DNA from: Dermatemys mawii
Lineage: Eukaryota > Chordata > Testudines > Dermatemydidae
Assembly (NCBI GenBank): GCA_007922305.1
Contig: ML677476.1
Span: 563,675 to 627,674, forward strand
DNA: 64,000 nt
Reading direction: 5' to 3'
A model generated the notes under the pieces. That model made no database searches. It was not told the origin of the DNA and saw nothing but the letters and a program-made list of their open reading frames with translations. Every line of letters begins with the position of its first letter. Within the stretch, counting starts at the first letter, position 1. Shown one piece after another: positions 47,501 to 59,500 of this stretch. Made by a program: the position numbers and the translations under genes.

Positions 47501-50500
47501 CTGGCCTTAAAATCTATGAATTTATAAGCTTAATGTTTTGCCTGTAGGCGGTCAAGAATGTGCTGGTGAAAGGAGAGGGACTTCAAAAGGGTTATGAGCT
47601 GGAGAAATAGGCTTGATGACCCGCTCATTCACATTGAGGCCACAGAAGAGTGCTTATTTCACATGAAGTAAAGCATTTGGACCCTGTGGTTGAGATTTTC
47701 AAAGCTGAGTTCTAGGGGATTTAACCACACAACTTCCATTGAAATATATAGGAGTCATGTAGTTAAATCTGCCAGCCAGTTTAGAGAATAAAACCTGTCA
47801 CTAATCCTCTGAGGAAAAGCATCCTCTAGGGTTTGTGTAGTTTTCCATTGTGGTCCATGTGTATGTATTAATTCCACCATTTCAGTTTGATTAAACATTT
47901 TATGTGTGAAACCATATTTGATCTTTTTTCATACTATCCGAGACCCTCACCGCAGCCACCCTATCAATCAGAGAGAATGACCAGAGAACCTGTTCTTTAT
48001 TTCCAGATGTTCCGTGAAACACAGGAGGGATAAATATATTCCATTGAGATAACAATAAAATTCACTATCACTGAATCATATGTATGCTTTATACTATACA
48101 CAGTCATGCCCTCTAGGGTAAAGTCATTTAAACTTGCCTTCTTGTAAGGAAGGAAAATGTTTTGCAAGCGAATCAAGATGAGCATTTTTTTATAAACCAC
48201 AGTCAAAAATTCATCTGTAAATCAACATCACAACCCAAAATGGAAAATCTAAGATTATTGTATAACTCTTAAAAATAAATAGTAACCACAACCATGATTG
48301 TCAGACAGGTTTGGGGAGCAGTTCTGGGGTGGGGGAGCGGGAGATCCCATATTGGTGTCAGGAGAGGACCCTAGATTATAAAATAAATCTGAGAATGTCC
48401 AGTCTGAAGATAAGGCTCTGCATATCATCTGCATATAGACCCCCATCCTGTGGTGAGAAAAGTGCAGGTCAAAATGTGCCCCATTGACGTCAGTGCTGCT
48501 GCATGGAGGTTCTGGTGGTCTGCTTATGTGCATTGCAAGCAGGATCAGGACCATAATATGCCAATACATATCAAATCCATAGAGCACATTGATTAGGGAC
48601 ATCATCTAAGTTATTCATAAATACTGTTTGATTTTAAGTGTTCACCAAAGTAATGTTGACTCATCTATCTGCAGGTACTAAGCAGGCTTTTCACATGTAA
48701 TGGCTTTGACTTTATTAGATCTCAATAAATGCACTTTGTGCCCTCTTGTGGCAGAAGATGATAATGCAGTGTTGATGGTAGTTCTAACAGAAATAGTGAG
48801 GCAAATAATACTCGTGGAAAATAAAACTTCAAGCCAAGCATTCTGTTTACAATGTTCACTGTCCCTGTTGTTGCTGGATACCTTTGTGTGATGAATGGTG
48901 GGGAGACTGAATGAATAAATTATTCCCTAGTAATTTTTTGTTTAGGAAGTCAAACTCAGATTAAAAAATAAGTTGTTCATATTCATAAAGGGACGCAGAT
49001 CTTTTGGGCACAGAGCTCTCCAGGAGCGGTAAGTAAGACACTTTAGAAAAGTGAAGTGGGGGGGCTTGTTTATTAATTGTTAAATGTCCACATTAATATA
49101 ATGAATTTAGGTTGCAATTTTGTAATAAAATTTTAAAAAATAACATTTTCATTAACCATAGTACAAAGATCTCTCTGCCTTTCAGACAGCAAGAATATTT
49201 GGGTGGCTTCTATCTATATCTTGGCTGTCAGCATTGGTTGGGTGCTATAGTTCTCTGCCAAACAGCTAGATAGTAAGAGAATTGCCCTTTTCCCCCCAAA
49301 TATCTCCATTGTCCTTTCAGTCTTTCAGGATGTCCACGTGATGATATTTGTTGGGTTTGGTTTCTTGATGACCTTCCTGAAGAAATATGGATTCAGCAGT
49401 GTTGGTATCAACATGCTCATTGCTGCGCTTGGTCTCCAGTGGGGTACCCTGATGCAAGGATTTTGGCATATGAAGGCACAAAAAATTAATATTGACATCA
49501 AAAGGTAAGTGTCATTCTTCCATAGGCCCAATGGTGTTTCCAGTTAATTTAACACCAAAAATCCCCTGATTGCAATGGCTCATATGTGTGTGCAGCAGTG
49601 TTAACAGGAGACACTGAATGCTACCAACCCCAGAATAGCCCAAAGTCTGGTGTTAGGATGCTCACTGAGGAAGGGAGAAGATTTGAGTTCAAGTCCCTGA
49701 TCCAGAGCAGGGATTCAAACCTCTGTTTTCCACATCCCAGACAAGTGCCCCAACCATAAGGCCAATGGTTATGAGGAAGACACTTTTCTGAAGTTTGCCT
49801 TTTCCAATTTGCTGATAAATTCCAATATTTTGGAGCCAAATGTTTTCTGAGTTTTGTCCTGGACAAACTAAAAATCAGTTATTCACCCAGGTCTATTTAA
49901 CTTACCTTTATTCCATTCCAATATCCAGTTAACACTACCTGCCTCCCAACATCTACCCAGGCAAATCTATCCCTGATGACAATGGGAGGAAGGCACATAG
50001 AGGGATAATAGACTTTGATAACTGAGCTACACCATGTAACCCAAGAGGAGACTCTTCCCCAGAACAAGGGAGTTACTCATCTTACAATTGCCTTTGGAAA
50101 CATCAGCAATACCAATGACAATCAGACAATAACATTCTTGTGTGTCCTTAATTGCCTTGTTTCATCTGACTTTTTCTTTATGATTTTATCCTGCTTGGCA
50201 AGAATGCAGTCTGTGCATGTATGCAATCTTCCTTGCCACTCACTATTTGTCCCACGGCATGTGCTGGGCCTCATACTTTGAAACAGTCCTAAGGAGTTTT
50301 TTTATGTACAATTAGCAGAATGGATATCTTGCTCTTTGAATGTTCTAGCTGTATGGATTGTGTTGATATGAATTTGAAGATCCATTTAATTTCTCATCAT
50401 ATTAAACTGGTTTTTGTTTGTATTTATGTTCTTACATACAGTATGATAAATGCAGACTTCAGTACAGCAACCGTCTTGATTTCATTTGGAGCCATCCTGG

Positions 50501-53500
50501 GGAAAACAAGTCCAGTCCAGATGCTGATCATGACCATTCTGGAGATCACAATCTTTTCATGCAACGAACATCTTGTTGTGAACGTACTAGGGGTAGGAAA
50601 TATACATTTACGGAGGAGGGAAAGCTAATATTATCTCCATTAATTATTGCAAACAGTTCTCTGTGTGTGGAGAATTCTATTTCATGTTCATTTGGGGTCT
50701 CACAGGGTGAATCAAATCTCCCTCCTTCTTGTTCTTCACTTCTCCATCTGTCTCCTCCTCTCCGGATATATCATTGCTTAGCTTCGAACTCAGGTATTGC
50801 TTCAGTGTGTGTAACAGAACTTTGCCTTCCTCAACTCCCTTGCCAATTCCTCTATCTTTCTCTTTGCTAACTCCTGGCTACAGCATAACTTGTGACTGCT
50901 GAATGCTTCAAAGTCCTCTCCTAAAGTCCCTCCTTTGGGTAAAAGATGATAGTAATATCTTGTAAATAACTGACAAATGACTTTCAAAGAGCAAAGAAGA
51001 GCAGTTGACTTCTAGGTCTATAGGAATGATTTTGGTTTTGTGCATCAGAGAGCCCAGATAGCTGTTCTGACAATAATGACACCATCTACTTTTTAAGAGA
51101 GAGTCTCATGCCCAGTATGAAACTTGCTCATCCAGATCTTTGGAGATCTCCTGACTTCTTTCGTTGTCTTTAGTCCAGACCTTTACTTTGTTTCCAAAAC
51201 AAGAAATCTTTGAGTCATCCATCCCTGACACTAATCTATGTTTTTTGTCTTGTATCTCCCATGTCTATATATATCTGCCCTGCATCTCCTCTAGAACATT
51301 GTACTGCCTGGCTAACAATTGGCAGATAATTCTCACATCTTATAATATATAAGGTAATTTAAAAAAACACTAGAGATGCATTCAGGCCACAGAACTCCAG
51401 TCCAAACCCGGATTTCTAACACGGGAAAATCTGAGGGTGTTCCGATCTGGAGTTTTGATTCACTCACTAGTAAACAAGGAAATATGGAACTGGGATTGTG
51501 TGAACCCTCCCAAGCTTTAGGGATGCTGGAAGCCAGAGTTTAGGTTTGGGTCAATCTCTGTTAAACAGATGAACCATGAAGCATTTTTAAAGATGGGCAC
51601 TTGGAAAGTGCCTTGTTTAAATGGTGGGTAAGAGTTACTGATTCCATTCTAATCCCTACTTGTGTCATTCTGTAGTAGCCTGAACTTCTAGCTCTGGTCT
51701 CTACCATGGAAGGTGCACAACGAGACCCATCCAAATTCCTCCTTTATTAGAATCCTACCCCCTCCCTGTTCCCACTATGGATGGTGCCATTTTTAGGATT
51801 CAGTTTTTTTCCCTGTTGCAGGCCACTGATACTGGAGCATCAATGACTATCCATGCTTTTGGAGCCTATTTTGGATTGGCTGCCGCGCGAGTCTTGTATC
51901 GTCCTGGTCTGAAAGAGGGACATAAAAATGAAGAGTCGGTCTACCACTCGGACATGTTTGCCATGATTGGTAAGTCAGAGAAGTGTCTTGTCAAAAGAAT
52001 GGAGACCATGGGTCAGCTGTTCCTTCCTGCATCTGATACATTGTCCATAGGAATGTTGCTCTATTAGAGATGTGGTGTTTCTCTCAGTCCTTGCAGAATG
52101 CTTCTTTTCTTCTGTGGCAGATGTGTTTTCAATGCAACCGAATATGTTTTGGTTTTTCACTGGGGGAAAAAAAACAGAATTTCAGTGATTGGTTCATTTT
52201 TTTGTGAAAAATTTATCTTAGGGGGGAAAAAGTCAATTTTCTGTCCCCAAAAAAAAAGTTTCAGTGAAAACTATCAACCAGCTCTAATTAATGAGTTAAC
52301 ATCCTGCTAAGTAGGTGAGTACTAGTATTATGCTCATTTTACATCTAGAGAAACTGAGACAGAAAGAGATTAAAGGCCAGGTTCTGCTACCTTCATTCAT
52401 GCTGAACCCATTTCTCTGTGGGTTTCCGGAGAAGTTACTTTGGGAGTAATGTCCTACTCAGGAATCAGAGAAGTAGCCATGAGGTAGCTACTCAGGGTGA
52501 CTGAGCATTAGGGCTTGGTTACACTGGCACTTTATAGCGCTATAAAGCCCCCACGAGCGCTATAACCTCCTCCCCGTCCACACTGGCAAGGCACATAGAG
52601 CGCTATAACCGCGGAGTTATAGCGCTATTGTTAATCCACCTCTGCATGGGGAATAAGGGCTGTAGCGCAGCTGCTGTAGCGCTACAGCAAGAATGTGGAC
52701 ACCCACTGCGCTACAAGTGATCTCTGGAGGTGCCTAGAGCCATTTAAGGCAATTGACTTCTCTTCCCTTTGTTTTGAACTCGGCTGGAGGAATGCGGAAG
52801 TACCTCTTTAGAGTTTCTCTCTTAACTCAGCAGATAAGCAATGCAAATGTTCAAGGAGGGAGCCTGTGTGAAAACAAAGCCTTCTGTGAACGGAGGCTCG
52901 CTGACAGGCTTTCAGAGGATCGGAAAAATCACTGTCTCTCTCCCTCCACATACACACGTGTCCCCCCTCACCCCCCTCATTTAAAAAGCACGTTGCACCC
53001 AGCTGAATGCTGGGATACCTGCCCTAATGCACTGCTCTTAATGCTGCATTAAGTGCCCCAAATGTGGCCATGCTATACCGCTGGCACGTCTGAGTGTGGA
53101 CATACAATAACGCTATACATATTACTGTATAAGGGGACCGCTATAACCAATAGCGCTATAATCTTGTAAGTGTAACCATACCCTTGAATCTTACTTGAAG
53201 TGACTTCAACAGGGCTACACAGGGAGTCTTTGGGAGAACTAGAACCTGAGCATCCTGAATTCCTGTCCACTTCAGAGGAAGGTCACATGGGCTGGGGGGG
53301 TTTCTTTTGTCTTCTCTTCCACCTCGATGTCAAAAGCTTCTGGGTAATAGTCCATCATTTTTCCAATCATTTCTTATTGCACTTCCCCATTCTCCTGCTC
53401 TTGGCTAGCTTGTTCTGCTAAATGGTGTATCTGCCATCGAAAACCTTCCTGCGATTTAATGGGTTTTTGCATTCATGCAGGTACCCTTTTCCTCTGGCTG

Positions 53501-56500
53501 TTTTGGCCCAGTTTTAACTCTGCCATTGCGCACCCTGATCTCCAGCAGAGAGCGATCATTAACACTTACTTTTCTATGGCTGCATGTACACTCACAGCCT
53601 TTGCCCTCTCAAGCCTGGTCGAACACAGAGGCAAGTTGGATATGGTAAGAGTTGCGTCAAAATCCTATGTCTGCCATTAAATCTAGCACAGAATTACAAT
53701 GACAGAGGGCTGTCAATGAATGGGCTGGTTCAGAAAATATAAGAGCTAGCTGGAACCTGTGCTTCAAACTCAGACTAAACTAGGACCCTGGTTCATGGGC
53801 CAAAAAAGTTTTAGCGTTGTATTGTGGGGGTAGGGTGTAATCCACACTGCTCTGGGCATGTTTCCCTTCCCCCTGGAGTAGCTATGATCCATTGAGATGT
53901 GTGTCTGCTACAACTCCCAGTTAGGGGAGTTACTCAAGCTGTACTACTAAAGGGCCAGGGTTAAAACCCAACTGTTGGTCCAAATGGGGTTGGCTACAGG
54001 GGTGGGCCATCTGGGAGGGAAAGCAAGGACCACATTGGGGTCAGAAACAAAGACAGACTCTCCTCATGCCCTCAGGGGTGCATACCACCACCAGCAGTCC
54101 CTGAGACAGGGAAGCCATTTTGGGTGTAGGCCCGCTCTGCACCATCCTATTCAAATGTTCCCTTAAGTAATAGTTTGTTGGCCTCTTTCCAGAGCAAAAA
54201 AACCCCAAACCCTCAGTTGGATGGTGTTAGGCACTCTAGTGCCCTAGGCCAGTGCTACTGAGGGGGTAAGGGTGCTTAAGGAGGTAAGCCACCTCCTTTT
54301 ACCTCCCTGAAGCTGACCAGTGGAGTGAGGGAGTGGCCAGGTTCGATCCACACTGGAATGAGGAGTCATGGTCCCTGCTGCTGTCCTTGTAGCTTTGGTG
54401 GGGCTGACCTTGAATGAGTGGATGTCCTTCTCCCCCACAATGTCCTAGCTGATGGGAATGGGACAGTCAGATCTTGGCTAGTCTCCCAACTACTGCTGCT
54501 GTTCCCTGTTGTGGGAGGATGTCTTTAAAGGGTATCGGAGTGTGACCTCCCTCAAAGCTGTCCTGCTTGCTGGCTGGGTTGGGAATTTGCGTAAGAACTG
54601 CCTTTGAAAATTAACCAGCCTAATTAACTATCCATGAACCCTACTCTTAATGCCAATAGATTTAGTGTGGATCCATGAATCTACATATCCGGTCCCTGTG
54701 TTCAGAAGGGGACCCTACAGAACAGTGACTGTGCTGTAGAACCAAAAGCAGGCCTCTGCTGGTCTTAATTCATTCCTCAACTGCCTCAGTCTGACATCAG
54801 AGTACTGGAGATTCACTTTTATGTTTCACTGCTAAATACTTCACAATGTAAATATCACGTGTGACGACAGAGGAGGCTGGTGCTGTGAGCCATTCACATA
54901 CAAACCTGGCCTCTGTTCCCAGCCGTCAGCTGACTTCTTGGGGGTTTTATGTCCTGCACAGGTTCACATTCAAAATGCCACCCTCGCAGGAGGAGTAGCC
55001 GTGGGTTCCTGTGCCGACATGAACATCTACCCCTTTGGTGCTATGTTAATTGGTAGCATTGCTGGTCTCGTCTCTGTCATCGGGTTCAAGTTCTTGACGG
55101 TAAGTATAAAATAAAGTAGAATATGCAGGACCTGATTCTGATCTTTTACATGGCTTCATGGCACAGTCATTTCACTGATTTCAGTGGAGTTACTCCTGAT
55201 TTACTAGAGGGAAAGATCAAAATCAGGCCTGTACTGTATATAGAGACATTGAGACCTGGTCAGCGGGCTACATGGAAGCCAATGGGACTAAAGCATGTTC
55301 TTAATTGCCATCCTGAATAAGGATGCCAGACCCTGGGGAGATGAAGGGATTGGGTAGGCATTAGAGCTGGCTGGAGAGTGCCCACGGTGACGCCACAGCC
55401 TCCCCAGCCCCGGACCGCTGGGAGGGAGAGCACATGGTGCTGCCACAGACTCCCCAGCCCTGGAAAGGCAGGTGCTGTGGCCCCCAACTCCCTGCAGCCC
55501 AGCGGCACTGCCTCCCCTACCTGCCCCCAGCATGACATCACTTCCGGACTAGAAGTATCATCACTTCCGTCCCAGGCCCCGCACCCTCCTAGGGACGGCC
55601 CTGGAAACATATTATAGTATTTCATGTTCTCCCCCCAGTTAATTTGCCTAGCAAGTCAGGTCAATGAAACTTGTAGCCCATACGCTGATATGAAAGTGTA
55701 TTTCCCTCTCCTTTTAGCCATTCTTCTCATCTAAACTGAAAATTCATGACACGTGTGGCGTCCATAATTTACATGGTTTACCTGGATTACTGGGAGGTCT
55801 TGCAAGCATCATTGCAGCTGTGGCACACATCAAATTGGGGTGAGTGAATGAAAGAAAGAAGGCGGAAGTGAGGCTTCAGTGAAGTTGTGGCCACGGTTTG
55901 CCGTCCCCAGCCAATGGGAGCTGTGGGAAGTTGGTTCACCATTCCCAGCCAATGGGAACTGCAGGAAGTGGTGCCACTTCCTGCAGCTCCCATTAGCTGG
56001 GAATGGCAAAATGCGGCCACAGGGAGCTGAGGGGCTCTGTGCTTGCAGGCGCTCCAAGTAAACAAAATGTCTGACCCGCTAGCAGCTTACCCTGACGGGC
56101 CGGGAGCCAGAGTTTGCCAACCCTGAAATACAGGGTCGGCTTATGAAAGGGTCATACAGTTTTTGCTGTTTTTACCTATCCATCTTGTGGGGTCGGCTTG
56201 TAAACAAATGGGCTAATCAACGAGTATATACGGTATATTAAATTAAAAACCTGTGGGCCTGGTATTCCCCTCACTTATACCTTTTTTACATCCAGTTATC
56301 TCTATAGACTTTCATGCAGCTACTGCTGATTTACTCTACTGTAACTGAGAGGAGAATCAGGCACTCTCCTGTTGCAACTTAAGATTATAAATTAAGTACT
56401 AAAAAGTCAGGAAGTGTGCATTTAGCGCCTTCCCTCTGCCTCTTATGTGCATGTCCATTCAATGACAGTGATCCTGGGTTATCTACTTGCATCTTTGAAT

Positions 56501-59500
56501 CAGTTTTCTAGTGCAAATCCTTTGCACTGAAAATTCGAAACACATTTTTGGTCACTATTTTGAACAGTCACTTAAAAATTCTGTTTCAAGGAATATTCCT
56601 GTCAGAAAAACCATTTGTTAGGGAATTTGAACAGGAGAAATGTGATAGGAGCATGAACACTGATAGGGTGACCAGACAGCAAGTATGAAAAATCGGGACA
56701 GGAGGTGAGGGTAATAGGTGCCTATATAAGAAAAAGCCCCAAATATCAGAACAGTCCCTATAAAATAAGGACATCTGGTCACTCTAAACACTATTTCTTT
56801 TCAGAAGATTCCCCTCTGGTTTGATTTCAGACCTTTTTAAATACTGCCTCTATTCTGCCATTAAAACATGATTCTTACTGGAGTGCCAAAATGTAAATAC
56901 ATTTTTTCATACCCAAATTGTCCAAAATTAGCAGCTTCTCTACATAAAGACATCACAGCTAATTACATACATGACACACCAGGTATAAGATTCGTGGTCT
57001 TTGACACTAGAACTACAGGCCATTGCCGGTGATATAAAAGAACAGCTTCACTATCACACAACAGAGTTGTGCAAAATCCGTCAGGTCCTACAAGCCACTT
57101 CTTCCACTGCAGTCATATCTTAGGCATTTTCAGTGCAATCACCCCTGCAGAGCCAAACATACCTAACAAATCTTTCAACCCCTGTACATATCAGAACCAT
57201 AAAAGGGCCCTAGGCTTGCTTGAACGCATGGTATATTAAGCTATGTAACTGACATGATTTTCTGTATACTGCACCTTTAAACCTCTAGAAGCTTTCTTCT
57301 CTGCAGTCACTGGCAGCTGTTTTGTATTTTACCCAGAATGCTTGCAAATCATGAGATTGGCTTTAAAATAGTGAGATTTTAAAAAAAGACTGGGGAAGAG
57401 ACATTCTTTTTATTTGTCTTCTGGTTTCTAAACCTTTAGGGTGCACTCAGGTCACATTTTCATTCTTTTCTTTGCACCCATAAGAGCTAGAAACTTAGGC
57501 CTTGTCTATACTATGGGGGGGGGAGATCGATCTAAGTTAGGCAATTTCAGCTACATCAATAACACAGCTGAAGATGACGTACAGAGATCTACTTACCACG
57601 GGGTCCACGCTACATTATGTTAACGGGAGATGCTCTCCCATCGACTCCCCTTGCACTTCTCGTTCAGGTGAAGTACAGGAGTCGATGGGAGTGCAATCTG
57701 TGGTCAATTTAGCGGGTCTTCACTAGACCCGCTAAATCGACCGCCGATGCATCGATTGTCACGCATCAGTCCCCCAGTAATCTCAATCTCAAATCATGAG
57801 ATTGGCTTTAAAATAGTGAGATTTTTTTAAAAGTGTATACAAGCCCCTGATTTTGTTTTCTAATGACAGAAGAGGTTCTCACGAACTCACCTGAATCTTG
57901 GATCTGTGGCCTGAATTGAAAAAACCTACTACTGCAATAAAATCACAATAGTTAACAGCACTATACTCTGTGCTCCCTTTTTCTCTCTTTCTCTTATGGA
58001 AGCTTTACATGAAAATATAGGGTTGCTCTTTTTGCATGAAGGAACTTCAATAAACCCCTCAACTAGTCTGTGCCATGCTCTGAGTTTGAAACAAAACCCG
58101 AAGTGAAGTAAATTTTACATGGGTTCAGTTTTTGTGATGAAAGCACAGCTCTCCTGCAGATGAACTTCCCGAAAAATCCCACCCATCCAGTAGGAGATGA
58201 TAATAAAGATGCATATAAACTGCAGAGTACCAGCTCTGGAAACTCAGTGGTAATTTAATCTTTTGTCATTTGCATTTTTCTCATTTTCAGAGAGACTGAA
58301 TCTCCTTCTGCTGCCATGCAGGCTGCTGCCCTGGGTTGTACCATTGGAATTGCTTTAGTAGGAGGAGCATTTGCAGGTTAGTAAGATGCAAACAGCACCC
58401 AAATGCAGGTTAGTAAGATGCAAACTATAGAGACATCATCAAGTAGCACTTTGTGGCGCAAACCATGTCAACCAAAAAACAGATCGATAGATTTAAAGGC
58501 CAGAAGAGGCTACTATGATTATCTAGTCTGACTTCCTGCACAACCTCACCCACTGCTAAATCTTCAATAAAGAATTTTAAAATAAGGGTCATATTGGGAA
58601 TCTTCTTGTTTTATTGAAGCTGTTGTCCTTCATATATGTCACTTAGCAGTTGGGTTATTTTTATCCATCATTAAGGAAACTTCAGTAAAAGAAAACTTTG
58701 GAACAGTGAATAATCTAATAGTTATCAATCCATATGCCAATGGGTGTAAATCAGATAGGTTAAGTAAACAGTTTTAGACTGGAATGCCTGACCACATAGC
58801 TGGATACTCACAGAGAATCTGCGCAGGCATTAGGATCTGATTGTGGAGAGGGAGGAGTACTTCATTAATTAAGTATATCAGTATAATTAATTAATTCTGC
58901 CATTTCCTAACATCTGAATGCTTCACTTTGTCACCTCATCTGGCTTGTTTTCCAGTATATTTGTGAGTGCTCAATAGGAGACGCATAACATTTCCCACCA
59001 AACCATCAACACTTTTTAAAAAATCCTGCCTGGGAATCCAAGAATCAGGCAGTAAGTTTATATGTATATATTATATTAAAAAACAAAAAAAAGTTAAGGT
59101 GACAAAGTGAAGCATTCAGATGTTAGGAAATGGCAGAATTAATTATACTGATATACTTAATTAATGAAGTATACCTCCCTCTTCACCTGCAATGAGGAGG
59201 GAAGTATAAGAAGTAGTGGGAGGGTCAGGACAGGAGCGGGTGAGAAGGGAGAACAGAGGCAGGGATGAATAAGGACAGGCTGGGGCAGAAGGATCTGTAG
59301 TCACTAGTGAAACTTCTCCCCAGAAGTTGGAATTGAACCTAGAATTCCTGAGTCTCACATAGGAACTGTAGGGCATGGACCATGCTCAGTAAATATGAAC
59401 TCTTTAGAGAAGTTAACTGCCAGCCTCTACTAAACCTGTGCAAACTGATTTTTTCAAAGGCTTAGAATTTGACCAAATTTCAGCTGATTTTTCACAAGCA

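Larger units (their letters stand above)
41536..49320 (+). other. RHAG intron 1, contents
   Basis: 7.8 kb. It holds a CR1-like antisense scrap near 42365-42440, a MIR-like piece at about 43200-43350, a 20-bp tandem duplication (43761-43799), and CR1 copies listed separately at 45245-45475, 45838-46225 and 47438-47525. 47526-49320 shows no recognised feature. Confidence 0.6.
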
